64,000 nucleotides of DNA from the NCBI RefSeq assembly GCF_015291645.1, contig NZ_CP030056.1, positions 558,001 to 622,000 of the forward strand, given 5' to 3'. This DNA is from Bradyrhizobium sp. CCBAU 53340 (GTDB lineage Bacteria > Pseudomonadota > Alphaproteobacteria > Rhizobiales > Xanthobacteraceae). This document shows, one piece after another, positions 8,741 through 18,818 of this stretch. Both the position numbers and the translations under genes were made by a program. Position 1 is the first letter of the stretch. Every line of letters begins with the position of its first letter. A model generated the notes under the pieces. The model made no database searches and had not been told where the DNA came from. It saw only the letters and a list, made by a program, of their open reading frames with translations.

Positions 8741-9094
8741 GGGCGACTCCGAAAACGTGAAGGAAAATAAGGGCACGAGCAGGCACGTTGCAAATTTGAT
8801 CTTTCGTCTGAAAGTAGGACAATATAAACTGTTAGCCCGGATGACGCACCCAGGCCGGGTGTCAACGAACACGGACGACATTGCGCAACTAGGGGCAAGA
8901 ACGGACCCGGCTGTCCTGGCGGAATTCGGCGTTGAACTGGGATTTGTTGATGATTTTCACCGCAGCGGGATTGCAACAGGCCGATCCAGCTGTTCAGCAC
9001 GCCCCCCAACGGTTGGATGTGAACCCATCCGCTAGGCAGGCGCGGCCGAGCGGGTGGTCCGGAACTCGCCGCGCGCAGACGAACAATGGATTCG
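8741..9094. other. Gene-poor stretch
   Basis: About 350 bases with overlapping frames on both strands and no recognisable protein. Confidence 0.4.
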
Positions 9095-9328
9095 ATGTCC
9101 GACCGTTTTCCCTATTATGAGATTTTGCTCACTCGCCGTGGCCGCGGCTGGTTCTGGTCGCTCTCGACGGATGAAGGGATGCTGGTCATGGCAGGTTCAA
9201 AACGTAGCCGGCTGGCCGCCCGGTATGAGGCTAACAGGGCTTTGTTTTTGCTGCTCAGCGCGCCAGGCGGCGCGCGACATCCAGCTTCACCGCCGCGAGC
9301 TGGCGAGCGGCCAGGTGTGCGGCGTTAG
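9095..9328 (+). CDS. Small conserved-looking protein, function unknown
   Basis: A 77-residue frame beginning MSDRFPYYEILLTRRGRGWF and continuing WSLSTDEGMLVMAGSKRSR. The pattern of a short beta-rich domain (RGWxWSLxTxEGxxVMxG) followed by a helical segment (AARYEANRALFLLLSAP) is typical of a group of small uncharacterised bradyrhizobial proteins. The in-frame ATG at 9086 is an alternative start. The last 20 residues (ARHPASPPRAGERPG) look less coding, which could mean a late frameshift. No operon evidence. Confidence 0.55.
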   Translation: MSDRFPYYEILLTRRGRGWFWSLSTDEGMLVMAGSKRSRLAARYEANRALFLLLSAPGGARHPASPPRAGERPGVRR

Positions 9329-9377
9329 CTGCTGCGGCGCCGTCCCGAAATCAACCAGATATGTTCGGAGAATGATG

Positions 9378-9530
9378 ATGACGAAGCGCGGACCGAAGGA
9401 GCTATCTCAAGCCGGCATCGTTTTTCCAAAGAAACCTCGCCCGGCAAAAGCAAAAAAGCTGACGGCGACAATGAAGCGTCGTGCACTCAAGGTGCAAAAG
9501 GTCGAACGAGCTGCAACATCATCGCAGTGA
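9378..9530 (+). CDS. Very small lysine-rich protein
   Basis: A 50-residue basic protein beginning MTKRGPKELSQAGIVFPKKP and ending with a Lys/Arg-rich helix. CGGAG ends seven bases before the ATG at 9378; two further ATG codons precede it directly in tandem at 9372 and 9375. Composition suggests nucleic acid binding, but no family is recognised. The frame is open further upstream to 9054, where it overlaps the previous gene in another register. Confidence 0.45.
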   Translation: MTKRGPKELSQAGIVFPKKPRPAKAKKLTATMKRRALKVQKVERAATSSQ

Positions 9531-9602
9531 GCGCGGCTGGGATCAGCACGCGCGCTGGAGCACCGCCCTGCCTCCTGGCGCGACGGAGATCGTGCTCGCT
9601 TA

Positions 9603-10466
9603 TCACCGCGCGGTCAGCCTGCGAGCCTCCGTGGTATCGAGCAGGATGTTGTCGATCAGCCGGGTTGAGCCAACATAACCTGCGACACAAATCGCAGCAG
9701 GACGCGTCAGCTCGCTTGTAGCTGGCGTGAGCGTTTCGGCATCGACGATTTCCAGGTATTGCAGCTCGTCGATCTCTATAGTCTGCCTGGCGAGTGACAA
9801 CAGCCGGATGGAATCGCGCTCGCCTGCCTGAAAGACAGCCTTTGCTGCGAAAAGGCCGCGGCTGATGGAAAGGGCGCTGCTGCGTTCAGGAGCGCTGAGA
9901 TAGCGGTTCCGGCTGCTCATGGCGAGCCCGTCCGGATCGCGAACCGTCGGGACGGTGACGATTTCGATCGGGAGATTGAGATCGGTGACCATCCGCCGCA
10001 CTACGGCACATTGCTGAAAGTCCTTTTGTCCGAAGAACGCCAGATCAGGCTGCACCATGTTGAACAGCTTGCAGACGACGGTCGTAACACCCCGAAAGTG
10101 GCCGGGCCTGAACGGGCCACAGAGGGGCTGTGCCGGTGCACCCGGTTCGACAAAGGTGTCGAACCCCGACCGATACACTTCCTCCGCCCCGGGAGCAAAG
10201 ATAATATCGACGTCAGCCTCGCGGCACAGTCGTTCGTCTCGGGGGAAGTCCCGTGGATACACGCTGAGATCTTCCTTCGGGCCAAACTGGGCCGGGTTGA
10301 CGAAGATGCTGACGACCGTGGTGTTGCAGCGTGCCCGGCTCGCTTTAACAAGCGCGAGATGACCATCGTGCAGGTATCCCATTGTGGGCACAAATCCGAC
10401 GCGACCATTCGGTTTGTGACCAGCGAGGGCGCGGCGCAGCTCGCGGACGGTTTTTATGGTGCGCAC
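9603..10466 (-). CDS. panC: Pantothenate synthetase
   Basis: Condenses pantoate with beta-alanine using ATP, the last step of pantothenate synthesis, in the cytosol. The start is GTG 10466, four bases after the panB stop, giving 287 residues, the usual size. Longer upstream frame would overlap panB. PTMGYLHDGH carries the HxGH nucleotidyl-transfer motif, followed by SIFVNPAQFGPKEDL, FFGQKDFQQ and the KMSKS-like SSRNRYLS loop. It forms an operon with panB immediately upstream. Finding panBC next to fixABCX suggests that coenzyme A precursor supply travels with the symbiosis genes, possibly as an extra copy. Confidence 0.95.
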   Translation of the reverse strand: MRTIKTVRELRRALAGHKPNGRVGFVPTMGYLHDGHLALVKASRARCNTTVVSIFVNPAQFGPKEDLSVYPRDFPRDERLCREADVDIIFAPGAEEVYRSGFDTFVEPGAPAQPLCGPFRPGHFRGVTTVVCKLFNMVQPDLAFFGQKDFQQCAVVRRMVTDLNLPIEIVTVPTVRDPDGLAMSSRNRYLSAPERSSALSISRGLFAAKAVFQAGERDSIRLLSLARQTIEIDELQYLEIVDAETLTPATSELTRPAAICVAGYVGSTRLIDNILLDTTEARRLTAR

Positions 10467-10470
10467 GACG

Positions 10471-11349
10471 CTAAATTCCGTCCCGCTCGCCTGGCGTCCA
10501 GTTTGCGACGACCTCCGCCAGGGATTCCGGCAAACGGTAGGACTCCTGAGCGTCCGGAAATGTGCCCTCCCGGACATCGGTCGCCCAGCTTGCGAGGGCA
10601 TCCTGCAAGACCTGAAATCCGTTCGAATAGGGGCGCACGAATTTCGGCCGGTGCCCCTCCGTCAATCCGACCACGTCGTGGAACACGAGTACCTGGCCCG
10701 AACATTTCGCTCCCGCGCCGATCCCAATGGTCGGAATCTTCAGGATCTCGGTCACACGCGCTGCAAGCTCGGCCGGAATGCCCTCGAGCACGAGCGCAAA
10801 GCATCCCGCTTGCTCTAACCGGTGCGCGTCCTCGAGCAGTTGCAATGCAGCCTCGCTCGTGCGACCCTGCACCCTGAAGCCGCCCATGACGTTGACGCTT
10901 TGCGGGGTGAGGCCGAGGTGTCCCATCACCGGGATTTCGCATTGGACCAGCGCGCGTATCATGTCGATGCGCTTGGCGCCCCCTTCCAGCTTGACGGCAT
11001 CTGCTCCCCGTTGCAGGAAGCCACCTGCGTTGCGGATAGTTTCCTGCGGGCTGACATGGAAGCTGAGAAACGGCATATCAGCCACGAGCAGCGCACGAGG
11101 TCTTGTGCGCGCGACAGCCTCCAGATGATAGTTCATCATCGGCATGCTGACCGGAAGGGTATTGTCGTAGCCGAGACAGACATTGCCGACGCTGTCGCCC
11201 ACGAGGAGGATATCGACGATGGAATCGGCAATCCGCGCTGTCACGGCGTCATAGGCGGTGGTCATCGTTATGCGCCGCCGTTCCTCCTTCCATTGTTGAA
11301 GGAGCGGAATCGTCACTCGCGCACTGGGCGCTTGAGATATGTGGCTCAT
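10471..11349 (-). CDS. panB: 3-methyl-2-oxobutanoate hydroxymethyltransferase
   Basis: Transfers a hydroxymethyl group from methylene-tetrahydrofolate to ketoisovalerate to give ketopantoate. The ATG at 11349 is chosen (GGGGAT upstream), giving 292 residues. Motifs of the TIM barrel are clear: TAYDAVTARIADS, the metal site LLVGDSVGNVCLGYDNT, VKLEGGAKR, VMGHLGLTPQSV, and IGIGAGAKCSGQVLVFHD. It is the first gene of a two-gene panBC operon, and no nif-type promoter is seen before it, so expression may be independent of NifA. Confidence 0.95.
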   Translation of the reverse strand: MSHISQAPSARVTIPLLQQWKEERRRITMTTAYDAVTARIADSIVDILLVGDSVGNVCLGYDNTLPVSMPMMNYHLEAVARTRPRALLVADMPFLSFHVSPQETIRNAGGFLQRGADAVKLEGGAKRIDMIRALVQCEIPVMGHLGLTPQSVNVMGGFRVQGRTSEAALQLLEDAHRLEQAGCFALVLEGIPAELAARVTEILKIPTIGIGAGAKCSGQVLVFHDVVGLTEGHRPKFVRPYSNGFQVLQDALASWATDVREGTFPDAQESYRLPESLAEVVANWTPGERDGI

Positions 11350-11499
11350 CTGCGATCCCCGGTTGTGTTCAATCCGCATTCGTTGCAGCTGCGCTTCTTA
11401 GGGGAGACGACAGAAATGGGTCAATGGTCAATTTAAGAAAGAGAAAATGTCTCTCTGAATGGCAACATCAGCAGGCCGGAGGTTTTGATGATTGCGCGA

Positions 11500-12130
11500 T
11501 CATGGTGTGAGTACTTCTTCGCGTAACCAAATCCCGCGGCGTTGAGCACGTGGAGGGGCGCAACTGTTCCGGTGATGGACGGCTTGCGGCGCGCGGCCGG
11601 GGACATTGCAGACGAGGTTAGGCAACAGAAACACGTCTATTGCACGCCGAACCAAAAATGCCGCGCGGGTCTTAGGGACGTCCGAAAGGCAGCAGCGTCC
11701 CTTGGGCGCCAATGGCTTGATCTCGGAAAAGGCGACACGGGAGTGGTCGTCAATGTAGACGGGCTGGGAGCGCCGGGTAATGCCGTCTCCGATCCCTCCA
11801 AAAACGCCACAGCGTTATGATGTCGATGTGAATGATCTCGCCTGGGCTTTCACGCTCATATCGGCCTTCCCCGCTCAGTCAGCTCCTCGCGATCCGGTTC
11901 AATTCTAAGCGACGAGGATGGCTGACGGCGGCCGTCGACACTTCGACCTGGTCGGCGATCTGCGTGCCGGTGTAGATGTCGGCGCAATGCGTCGAAGCCT
12001 GCACATGTGGCTGGCGGGACTTGGCGACGAAAGGGTCTGGAGGAGCGATTGCGCAACCAAGCAACACCTTCCGCGCGGAACCGCTTGACCTATTTTCAAT
12101 CGTCTTCGGCAAGATGTTTCACAGGTCAGC
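11500..12130 (-). pseudogene. IS481-family transposase relic
   Basis: Pieces of an IS481 transposase are spread over at least two reading frames. There is an N-terminal helix-turn-helix piece (IADQVEVSTAAVSHPRRLELNR near 11900), then RYERESPGEIIHIDI around 11830-11870 with the first catalytic Asp. YIDDHSRVAFSEIKPLAPKG follows in another frame near 11700-11770. Frameshifts and missing parts mean it cannot be active. It sits between panB and fixX. The rest of the 11350-12312 interval holds nothing else I can support. Confidence 0.7.
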
Positions 12131-12312
12131 CATCGGCTTGCGGCAGCCTACTCCTCCGCAGCATCGCCTATCGACCTTTGGGCATCAACGGCGCATTCTT
12201 GTGGGTGTTCATCCGGTCTCTCCCAGAACACTGCAGCTTCGGAAACTCAGCTTTCTCGGTTCAGAACGGATGGGCACTTCCTGAAAGATCACAGCTACGT
12301 TGAGCCGAATTA

Positions 12313-12609
12313 TTAGCCAAACTTGAACAGTACGCCGTAACCACCTCGCGGATAGCTCCACTCGATGTCACCTCTCTCCTCGCAGATCACGCGGCAAGTG
12401 CCGCACTCGATGCAGCCGTCCACGGCGACTTCTATCTGGTGCTTGTCGTTAGCTACATAGCAGTGAGCCGGGCAGGTTGTCAGCATGCTCACGAGCTCCG
12501 AGGATGGCATCGTGTGTGGCCGCACCTTGATGTGAGGGTGCCCAGGATCAAGCAGGTAGCGGTTGTAGAATAGCCTGTCCTCGACGCGCGCGGATCGGTC
12601 GGTCGACAT
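12313..12609 (-). CDS. fixX: Ferredoxin-like protein FixX
   Basis: A 98-residue iron-sulfur protein that works with FixABC to pass electrons toward nitrogenase. The C-terminal half has [11 protein letters not shown], the CxxCxxCxxxC cluster motif of ETF-QO-type ferredoxin domains, and a Cys (CPAHCY) before it. The N-terminal part ([20 protein letters not shown]) matches FixX proteins. It is the last gene of nifW-fixABCX, 31 bases after fixC. FixX completes, at low potential, the bifurcating electron-transfer complex FixABCX. Confidence 0.95.
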   Translation of the reverse strand: MSTDRSARVEDRLFYNRYLLDPGHPHIKVRPHTMPSSELVSMLTTCPAHCYVANDKHQIEVAVDGCIECGTCRVICEERGDIEWSYPRGGYGVLFKFG

Positions 12610-12640
12610 GGTTAGCCCTCATGGGGGTGTGAGAGAAGCG

Positions 12641-13948
12641 TTACCGCCAAGCGCGCGCGAGGCGAACGGCATCACCGAGCAGGCCGCTCCACGAACGGCT
12701 CTTGACGAAGGAGTTTAGTGATTGCTTTTCCTTTTCGGCCTTTGGTGTCCCGTCGACCCGCAAGAAATTCTGCATCGATTCCGAGACGAGCTCCGGATAT
12801 GTCAGAAAAAAGTTCCGGGAGTAGGTGTGCATCAGCGCGGGCATGTCTTTGTACTTCCTTAGGTCCCTAATGACAAACGAATGGTCCAACATCGTCTTGT
12901 AAATTGACAGATTCGTCGCTGTCATTGGGGCGCCGCGCGACTTGACTTGGATGATCGCTTCGGCCGCGAGTCGCCCCGATGTCATTGCGAGGTTTGAGCC
13001 CTCGCGATGCATAGCGTTGTTGAGTTGAGCGGCGTCGCCTACGACGACCCAGCCCTCGCCATATAGCTGCGGAATGGCCTTGAAGCCACCCTCGGGAATG
13101 AGGTGAGCGGCATATTCCTTGACTTCCGATCCCTCGATCAGCGGAGCGACCGAAGGATGCCGCTTGAAGCGATCGAGCAGACCATACGGTGTTTCCCCGG
13201 TGCTTGTGAAGTGCGCGACCAGGCATCCGATGCCAAGGGAGATGCATTCCTTATTGGTGTAGATGAAGCCCATGCCTGTCATGCCGCGGGAGATGGTGCC
13301 CGCAGCCTCAATGACGAGCCCTTCATCGCCCTTAAGATTGAAGCGGGCCTCGATAACTTCGCGCGGTAGGAAGTGCATCTCCTTCACGGCGAGTGCGACC
13401 GTGTCCGGCGTAGGCCGCTTGCGTACGCCGGCCCGCGTGCCAAGAAGGCCGTTGACGCCTTCCGCGAGGACCACCGCGCCAGCATGGATCTCGCCATCGG
13501 CGCGGTCAGTCCGCACACCCACCACCTTGCCGTTAGCATCTTGCATTAGTTCGGTTGCCGTTGTCTCGCATAGCACCGTGGCGCCAGCTTCGCGAACTTT
13601 CTGCGAGAACCACCTATCGAACTGAGCGCGGATGATAGTATAGCGGTTCGGCCTTTCTTCGTTGAAGTCGTCGGAGCGGTAGTGCAGGCCGGTGTGAGAG
13701 CGGTCATCCATCATCCAGAAGCGCTGTTCGACCAGATGCCGCTCAAGCGGCGCGTCTTGTCGAAAGTTAGCGACAAGCGCCTCCAGCATATCGGCATAGA
13801 GGATCGCACCCTGCACGTTCTTCGACCCGGGATATTCGCCACGCTCGAGCTGAAGAACCTTCAGGCCGTGCTTGGCAAGCGTGAGCGCCGCTGCATTGCC
13901 GGCCATACCTGCCCCGACGACGATGATGTCAAATGTTTCCGCGGTCAC
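12641..13948 (-). CDS. fixC: Electron transfer flavoprotein-quinone oxidoreductase FixC
   Basis: A 435-residue FAD protein of the ETF-ubiquinone oxidoreductase family. The N-terminus has the dinucleotide-binding motif [20 protein letters not shown] second FAD region, [20 protein letters not shown], comes near residue 300. In the FixABCX complex it couples NADH oxidation to quinone reduction and ferredoxin reduction. It lies 16 bases after fixB and 31 before fixX, in one operon. Length and motifs are standard, with no defects. Confidence 0.96.
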   Translation of the reverse strand: MTAETFDIIVVGAGMAGNAAALTLAKHGLKVLQLERGEYPGSKNVQGAILYADMLEALVANFRQDAPLERHLVEQRFWMMDDRSHTGLHYRSDDFNEERPNRYTIIRAQFDRWFSQKVREAGATVLCETTATELMQDANGKVVGVRTDRADGEIHAGAVVLAEGVNGLLGTRAGVRKRPTPDTVALAVKEMHFLPREVIEARFNLKGDEGLVIEAAGTISRGMTGMGFIYTNKECISLGIGCLVAHFTSTGETPYGLLDRFKRHPSVAPLIEGSEVKEYAAHLIPEGGFKAIPQLYGEGWVVVGDAAQLNNAMHREGSNLAMTSGRLAAEAIIQVKSRGAPMTATNLSIYKTMLDHSFVIRDLRKYKDMPALMHTYSRNFFLTYPELVSESMQNFLRVDGTPKAEKEKQSLNSFVKSRSWSGLLGDAVRLARAWR

Positions 13949-13964
13949 GAGGTCTCTCCTTGTC

Positions 13965-15071
13965 CTATCCTGCGATCCGGTCGCGCGAATGCGGCGACAG
14001 CCGGGCGCGAAACGCCTCGGTCAGGATTGGCAGCAACCGGATCGCGTCCTCGACAATGCCTAAATGCGAGAACTCGAAGATAGGCGCGTTCCTTTCGGTG
14101 TTGATGGCGACGATAAGGTCGGCGCCGTCGACACCGACGCGGTGCTGAATGGCTCCGGAGATTCCGGCGGCGATGTAGAGCTTTGGCCTGATGGTTTTGC
14201 CGGTTTGGCCAATTTGCCGGTCGGATGTGACCCAACCCTTTTGCACCAGGGGGCGCGAGCAGCCAAACTCGGCACCTAGCACGTCGGCGAGCCGGCGCAC
14301 GAGCCGGAAGTTTTCAGACGAACCAAGGCCGAGGCCTCCGGCAACGACAACATCGGCATAAGCGAGATTGGATCGTGCGGAATCGCGATCCGGTAGGAAC
14401 GACAGCACCTTCGTTACGATATCGTCCTCGACAAGTCCAAGCGGGAGGGTGATGATGCGGCCGATCGGGCGCGCGCAGCGTTCTGGCACAGGCATCACGC
14501 GCGGCCGGACTGTAGCCATCTGCGGACGGTAGTTCAGCGTATAGATCGTGCATAGCAGCGAGCCGCCAAAGGTCGGACGCGTCGCGGCGAGGGAACCGTC
14601 GGCATCGACGTCGAGCTCTGTGCAATCGGCAGTCAGACCAGTGCGCAATGTCGTTGCGACTGAACCTGCTAGGTCGCGGCCTAGAGTGGTCGCGCCTAGG
14701 AGCAAGATCTCGGGCTTGTAGCTATTGACGAGCTTGGTGAGCGCCTTGATATAGGATTCGTTGCGATAGTCCTTGAGCAGATCATCGGCGACCATATAGA
14801 CAAGGTCGGCTCCGTAGCAGAACGACTCGGTAGCGGCGGCCTGCGATGCCTCGCCCTCTTGCCCGATCACCACTGCGGCGAGATCAACTTTGAGCTTGTC
14901 AGCAAGCTTGCGGCCAACGCCCATTAGCTCCCAGGATACAGAGTGGACCTGGCCGCGTTCTTGCTCGATGAAGACCCACACATGTTTGTAGGTCTTGAAG
15001 CGGTCAGACAGCTGCTTCTTAGCCGCGGCGCGACTCGAAGGGGAAGCGCCGATTTCAGATGCGGTATTCAT
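13965..15071 (-). CDS. fixB: Electron transfer flavoprotein alpha subunit FixB
   Basis: A 368-residue ETF alpha-type subunit. The N-terminal region carries the [15 protein letters not shown] start typical of FixB. The C-terminal FAD domain has [17 protein letters not shown], then [19 protein letters not shown] and [20 protein letters not shown], which bind the FAD. It pairs with FixA. The gene is 18 bases downstream of fixA and co-transcribed. No frameshift or missing segment was found. Confidence 0.96.
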   Translation of the reverse strand: MNTASEIGASPSSRAAAKKQLSDRFKTYKHVWVFIEQERGQVHSVSWELMGVGRKLADKLKVDLAAVVIGQEGEASQAAATESFCYGADLVYMVADDLLKDYRNESYIKALTKLVNSYKPEILLLGATTLGRDLAGSVATTLRTGLTADCTELDVDADGSLAATRPTFGGSLLCTIYTLNYRPQMATVRPRVMPVPERCARPIGRIITLPLGLVEDDIVTKVLSFLPDRDSARSNLAYADVVVAGGLGLGSSENFRLVRRLADVLGAEFGCSRPLVQKGWVTSDRQIGQTGKTIRPKLYIAAGISGAIQHRVGVDGADLIVAINTERNAPIFEFSHLGIVEDAIRLLPILTEAFRARLSPHSRDRIAG

Positions 15072-15089
15072 GTTGCGCCTTTCTTTAGC

Positions 15090-15932
15090 TCAATAGCCGC
15101 GCGCCAGTGCCGCGAGCTCGATCTCGAGGGCCGGCCGGCACCTGAAAATAGCGTTGATCAATGCCTCCGCGGGCTGCTCGTCAGGCTCTATCATCGTGGC
15201 CTTCTCGTTGCGGGCGGCTGGTGCGAAAACGCGCTTGACGACGGTGGGCGAGCCCCGCAAGCCGCATTGTGAAATGTCATCAACCCCCGCCTGTTGCGCG
15301 CTCCATTTCAGGATCGTCGCGCGGGCAGCGCGCAGCGCATCAGCCATCGCACCGCGGCGGATCTGGTTCGTCGCTTCGAGCATCGTGACCAGGCAGGGGA
15401 GCCGTGTCCGAAGCAACTGGACGCCACCCTCAGAGCGTCGCTCGACGTCGATGGTGCGGGCATGCAAGTCCAGTGCGCTGATCTTGCCAACATAGGTGAG
15501 CTGAAACAGGCCAAGCCGTTTTGCGATGCCAGGGCCGACCTGTGCGGTGTCTCCATCGATGGTCTGCTTTCCTGTGAAGACAATGTCAGGGGCGCCGAAC
15601 TCGCTCGAGATCCTACGGATCGCTGTCGCCAAAGCGTAGGTTGTGGCTAGGGTGTCCGCGCCCGCGAAAAAGCGATCGGTCAGGAGCACCGCACGATCCG
15701 CGCCGAAGGTGAGCGCCTTGCGAAGACTGTCCTCGGCAGAAGGGGGGCCCATAGTCAACACCGTGACTTCGCCGCCGAACTGATCGCGTAGCTCAAGGGC
15801 AGCTTCCAATGCAAAGAGATCGTACGGGTTGATGATGGTCGGCACGCCCTGACGCATGATGGTATTTGTCACGGGATGCACGCGGATCTGTCCGGAGTCT
15901 GGAACCTGCTTGATGCAAACGAGCAAGTGCAT
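15090..15932 (-). CDS. fixA: Electron transfer flavoprotein beta subunit FixA
   Basis: A 280-residue ETF beta-type subunit, beginning MHLLVCIKQVPDSGQIRVHP. The ATG at 15932 has GGAGAAG upstream; a frame to 15959 exists but is not needed. VTVLTMGPPSAEDSLRKALT and the FTGKQTIDGDTAQVGPGIA loop are typical. FixA holds the bifurcating flavin with FixB and accepts electrons from NADH. It is preceded by nifW with 75 bases between, and no strong separate promoter lies in that short space, so nifW and fixABCX are probably one transcript. Confidence 0.96.
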   Translation of the reverse strand: MHLLVCIKQVPDSGQIRVHPVTNTIMRQGVPTIINPYDLFALEAALELRDQFGGEVTVLTMGPPSAEDSLRKALTFGADRAVLLTDRFFAGADTLATTYALATAIRRISSEFGAPDIVFTGKQTIDGDTAQVGPGIAKRLGLFQLTYVGKISALDLHARTIDVERRSEGGVQLLRTRLPCLVTMLEATNQIRRGAMADALRAARATILKWSAQQAGVDDISQCGLRGSPTVVKRVFAPAARNEKATMIEPDEQPAEALINAIFRCRPALEIELAALARGY

Positions 15933-16007
15933 GATCTTCTCCAAGACTAATCTCCCCAAAACAGTTCAGAGTGGAATGGCAATCACACCAACGAGAACGA
16001 GAACGTT

Positions 16008-16424
16008 TCAGTCGGCGGAGGTTTCGGGTGTAACCGCTAGGCGCCCGGAGGGCAGTACGCCGCTGCGACTAGGCGTAGCCAGTCCGACAGAGGGCAGTTC
16101 AATTTCGTTACCAATCTGCACTAGTACGGGTACAGGCTTGGTGTCGGGCGCGGCGTCCTTTAAGACCTTGAACACGCGCTGTTCAATCGGCGGTGACGTG
16201 ACGAAATCTGAATATGCGCGCTCAAGCACGAGTTTGCACCGTTTAGCAACGCTGTCGTCCGCCAGATCGCTAAGGCTCTCCTTAGCAAGATATTCGCCCA
16301 TGCGCCTGAGAATGTGCAGCCGCGCAACGTTGACCACTTTAGGATCGTAGTCGACGCCTAACAGAGCGAAGAACTCTTCGGCAGAAGCGGCTTTGCTGAG
16401 GCGCGCGATAATTCCATCAGACAT
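16008..16424 (-). CDS. nifW: Nitrogenase-protective protein NifW
   Basis: A 138-residue NifW protein, thought to protect or stabilise the MoFe protein against oxygen. Matching segments are AEEFFALLGVDYDPKVVNVA, then ILRRMGEYL, then the helical stretch CKLVLERAYSDFVTSPPIEQRVFKVLKD. The C-terminal 40 residues are variable, as usual. It heads the nifW-fixABCX unit. Its own promoter is not close: the best -24/-12 site lies about 460 bases upstream, right after nifQ, with a weaker one about 335 bases upstream. Confidence 0.93.
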   Translation of the reverse strand: MSDGIIARLSKAASAEEFFALLGVDYDPKVVNVARLHILRRMGEYLAKESLSDLADDSVAKRCKLVLERAYSDFVTSPPIEQRVFKVLKDAAPDTKPVPVLVQIGNEIELPSVGLATPSRSGVLPSGRLAVTPETSAD

Positions 16425-16886
16425 TCAAGTTCCTTCATACTCTGCGGTCTCTACCGGCCGGGTCTGCTTCGCGGGTGCGCTGATATGCCGAGCGAGCGTT
16501 GCGCCTCAACGTCCGGCCCGGTGCGATCTAATTGGTGGCGATCTGCACGCCGCGAGTCCGCATCGGCGCGCTCACTCCGGGCGTCGGCAACAGTGGCCGA
16601 TGCTGGTAGTCCGGAGCCGACCGTCGTCGGACGAGTTGGCTGGCACGACGGACCGGTGTTCGCGCAAGGCCGTCACTTCCCCATGAAGCTGTGGCGTTGT
16701 TGATGCTTGCGGAAATTAGCGCTGATGCGATCGGCACCGTCTTGCTTTCTGGAGGTTGGCGCTTGGTGTGCCATCGGTCGAGATGATGTTGTTGGTCGAC
16801 GAGAGATCGGGACTGATCAAGGTCTGATGGTGTCGGGCGGGGTGCCGTCATCTGGGTCTTTCCATATTCATTCCAATCATCGAAGT
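16425..16886 (-). other. Long untranslated leader between a -24/-12 promoter and nifW
   Basis: The 460 bases between the strong promoter at 16887-16905 and nifW hold no recognisable gene. A minus frame at 16528-16851 (107 codons) has no family likeness. A second site at 16758-16775 (TGGCACACCAAGCGCC) keeps a perfect -24 element and a GC at -12 but no TT, so it could be a secondary promoter. Confidence 0.45.
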
Positions 16887-16905
16887 GAGCAATGCACGTG
16901 CCACC
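16887..16905 (-). promoter_or_regulatory. Sigma-54 (-24/-12) promoter after nifQ, directed at nifW-fixABCX
   Basis: Read on the minus strand, TGGCACGTGCATTGCT matches the consensus TGGCACG-N4-TTGC exactly. It lies just past the nifQ stop and points to nifW. No TGT-N10-ACA site was found in the 150 bases upstream, which are nifQ coding sequence. Confidence 0.75.
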
Positions 16906-16909
16906 TCAG

Positions 16910-17584
16910 CTACAGCTTGCGTTCGACCAGGCGGCTCTCACCGCTCTCTTCGCCAAAGCAACGACCAAAATCGGCGCATTGGGTGCAGACTGGCGCCCTG
17001 CACATACCTAAACTATCGCGTTCGCAGAGCACGCGATAGAAGAAGCGCTTCCAACGCATATTCCCGGTGTTCCGGCGGGCCAGTGGCGCGAAATGGCGCG
17101 TCAGGAGACGGGACAGCTCCGTACGCCCGCGCAGCCCGAGATCCTGCCAGAGGTGGTGAGGCTCCATTGCACGTCGCGCTACCATTGCCGCGAGCCAATG
17201 GCCGACGTCGCCGGCAGTCGAACGCTGCGCGAGCAGGAGCTCGCGCAGGACAGCGGTTTCGTCATGGACGTCGGAGGATGAGTTTGGTATCCATGTGAAG
17301 GCGCGGGCCGCGGCCGCCGGGAAAAAGCCGGCGAGCAGTTTTCTCAGGGCATGCTCTGGAATTCCAACGCGTTCTACGATCGAGCCGCCATCCAACGCGG
17401 CAGCGACCAGGATTGAGGCCAGTGCATGACGATCGAAATCATCGTCGGCGCTGATTTCGGCTTCCGCTGGGTTGCTGCCCGTGAGCAGTCGATAGAGCGC
17501 GATTCCGACCTGTTGCACAACGGCGCTCGGCTCAGCCGATCGAGAGTTCGACACTTCCATGTTACTCGCTTGCACCTCAGCCAA
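16910..17584 (-). CDS. nifQ: Molybdenum-trafficking protein NifQ
   Basis: A 224-residue NifQ, which binds a Mo-Fe-S cluster and hands molybdenum to the NifEN/NifH step of FeMo-cofactor assembly. The signature is near the C-terminus: C-x4-C-x2-C-x5-C in CRAPVCTQCADFGRC. LASILVAAALDGGSIVERVG and HHLWQDLGLRGRTELSRLL are also typical. It follows nifH by 71 bases on the same strand, as in Bradyrhizobium nifHQ, and shares the nifH promoter. Confidence 0.95.
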   Translation of the reverse strand: MAEVQASNMEVSNSRSAEPSAVVQQVGIALYRLLTGSNPAEAEISADDDFDRHALASILVAAALDGGSIVERVGIPEHALRKLLAGFFPAAAARAFTWIPNSSSDVHDETAVLRELLLAQRSTAGDVGHWLAAMVARRAMEPHHLWQDLGLRGRTELSRLLTRHFAPLARRNTGNMRWKRFFYRVLCERDSLGMCRAPVCTQCADFGRCFGEESGESRLVERKL

Positions 17585-17655
17585 GAAATGCCCCGCCGCT
17601 ATTGGAAAGACCGCTGGATAGCCGGCCCCATGAGACGAGGAGACCGGCAGGATCC

Positions 17656-18720
<1,065 letters not shown>

Positions 18721-18802
18721 CTAAGGCGCTGAGTACGCTCGCAAAGTGGTTCGCCCGGAGCCGAAGTTGGAAGGGATGTCGCCTCTACGAAAGTCAGGCC
18801 AG

Positions 18803-18818
18803 TGTGAGGATCCAGACA
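18803..18818. promoter_or_regulatory. NifA upstream activator site of nifH
   Basis: TGT-GAGGATCCAG-ACA, an exact TGT-N10-ACA, about 100 bases above the -24 box. That is the usual distance for NifA acting by DNA looping. Confidence 0.8.
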
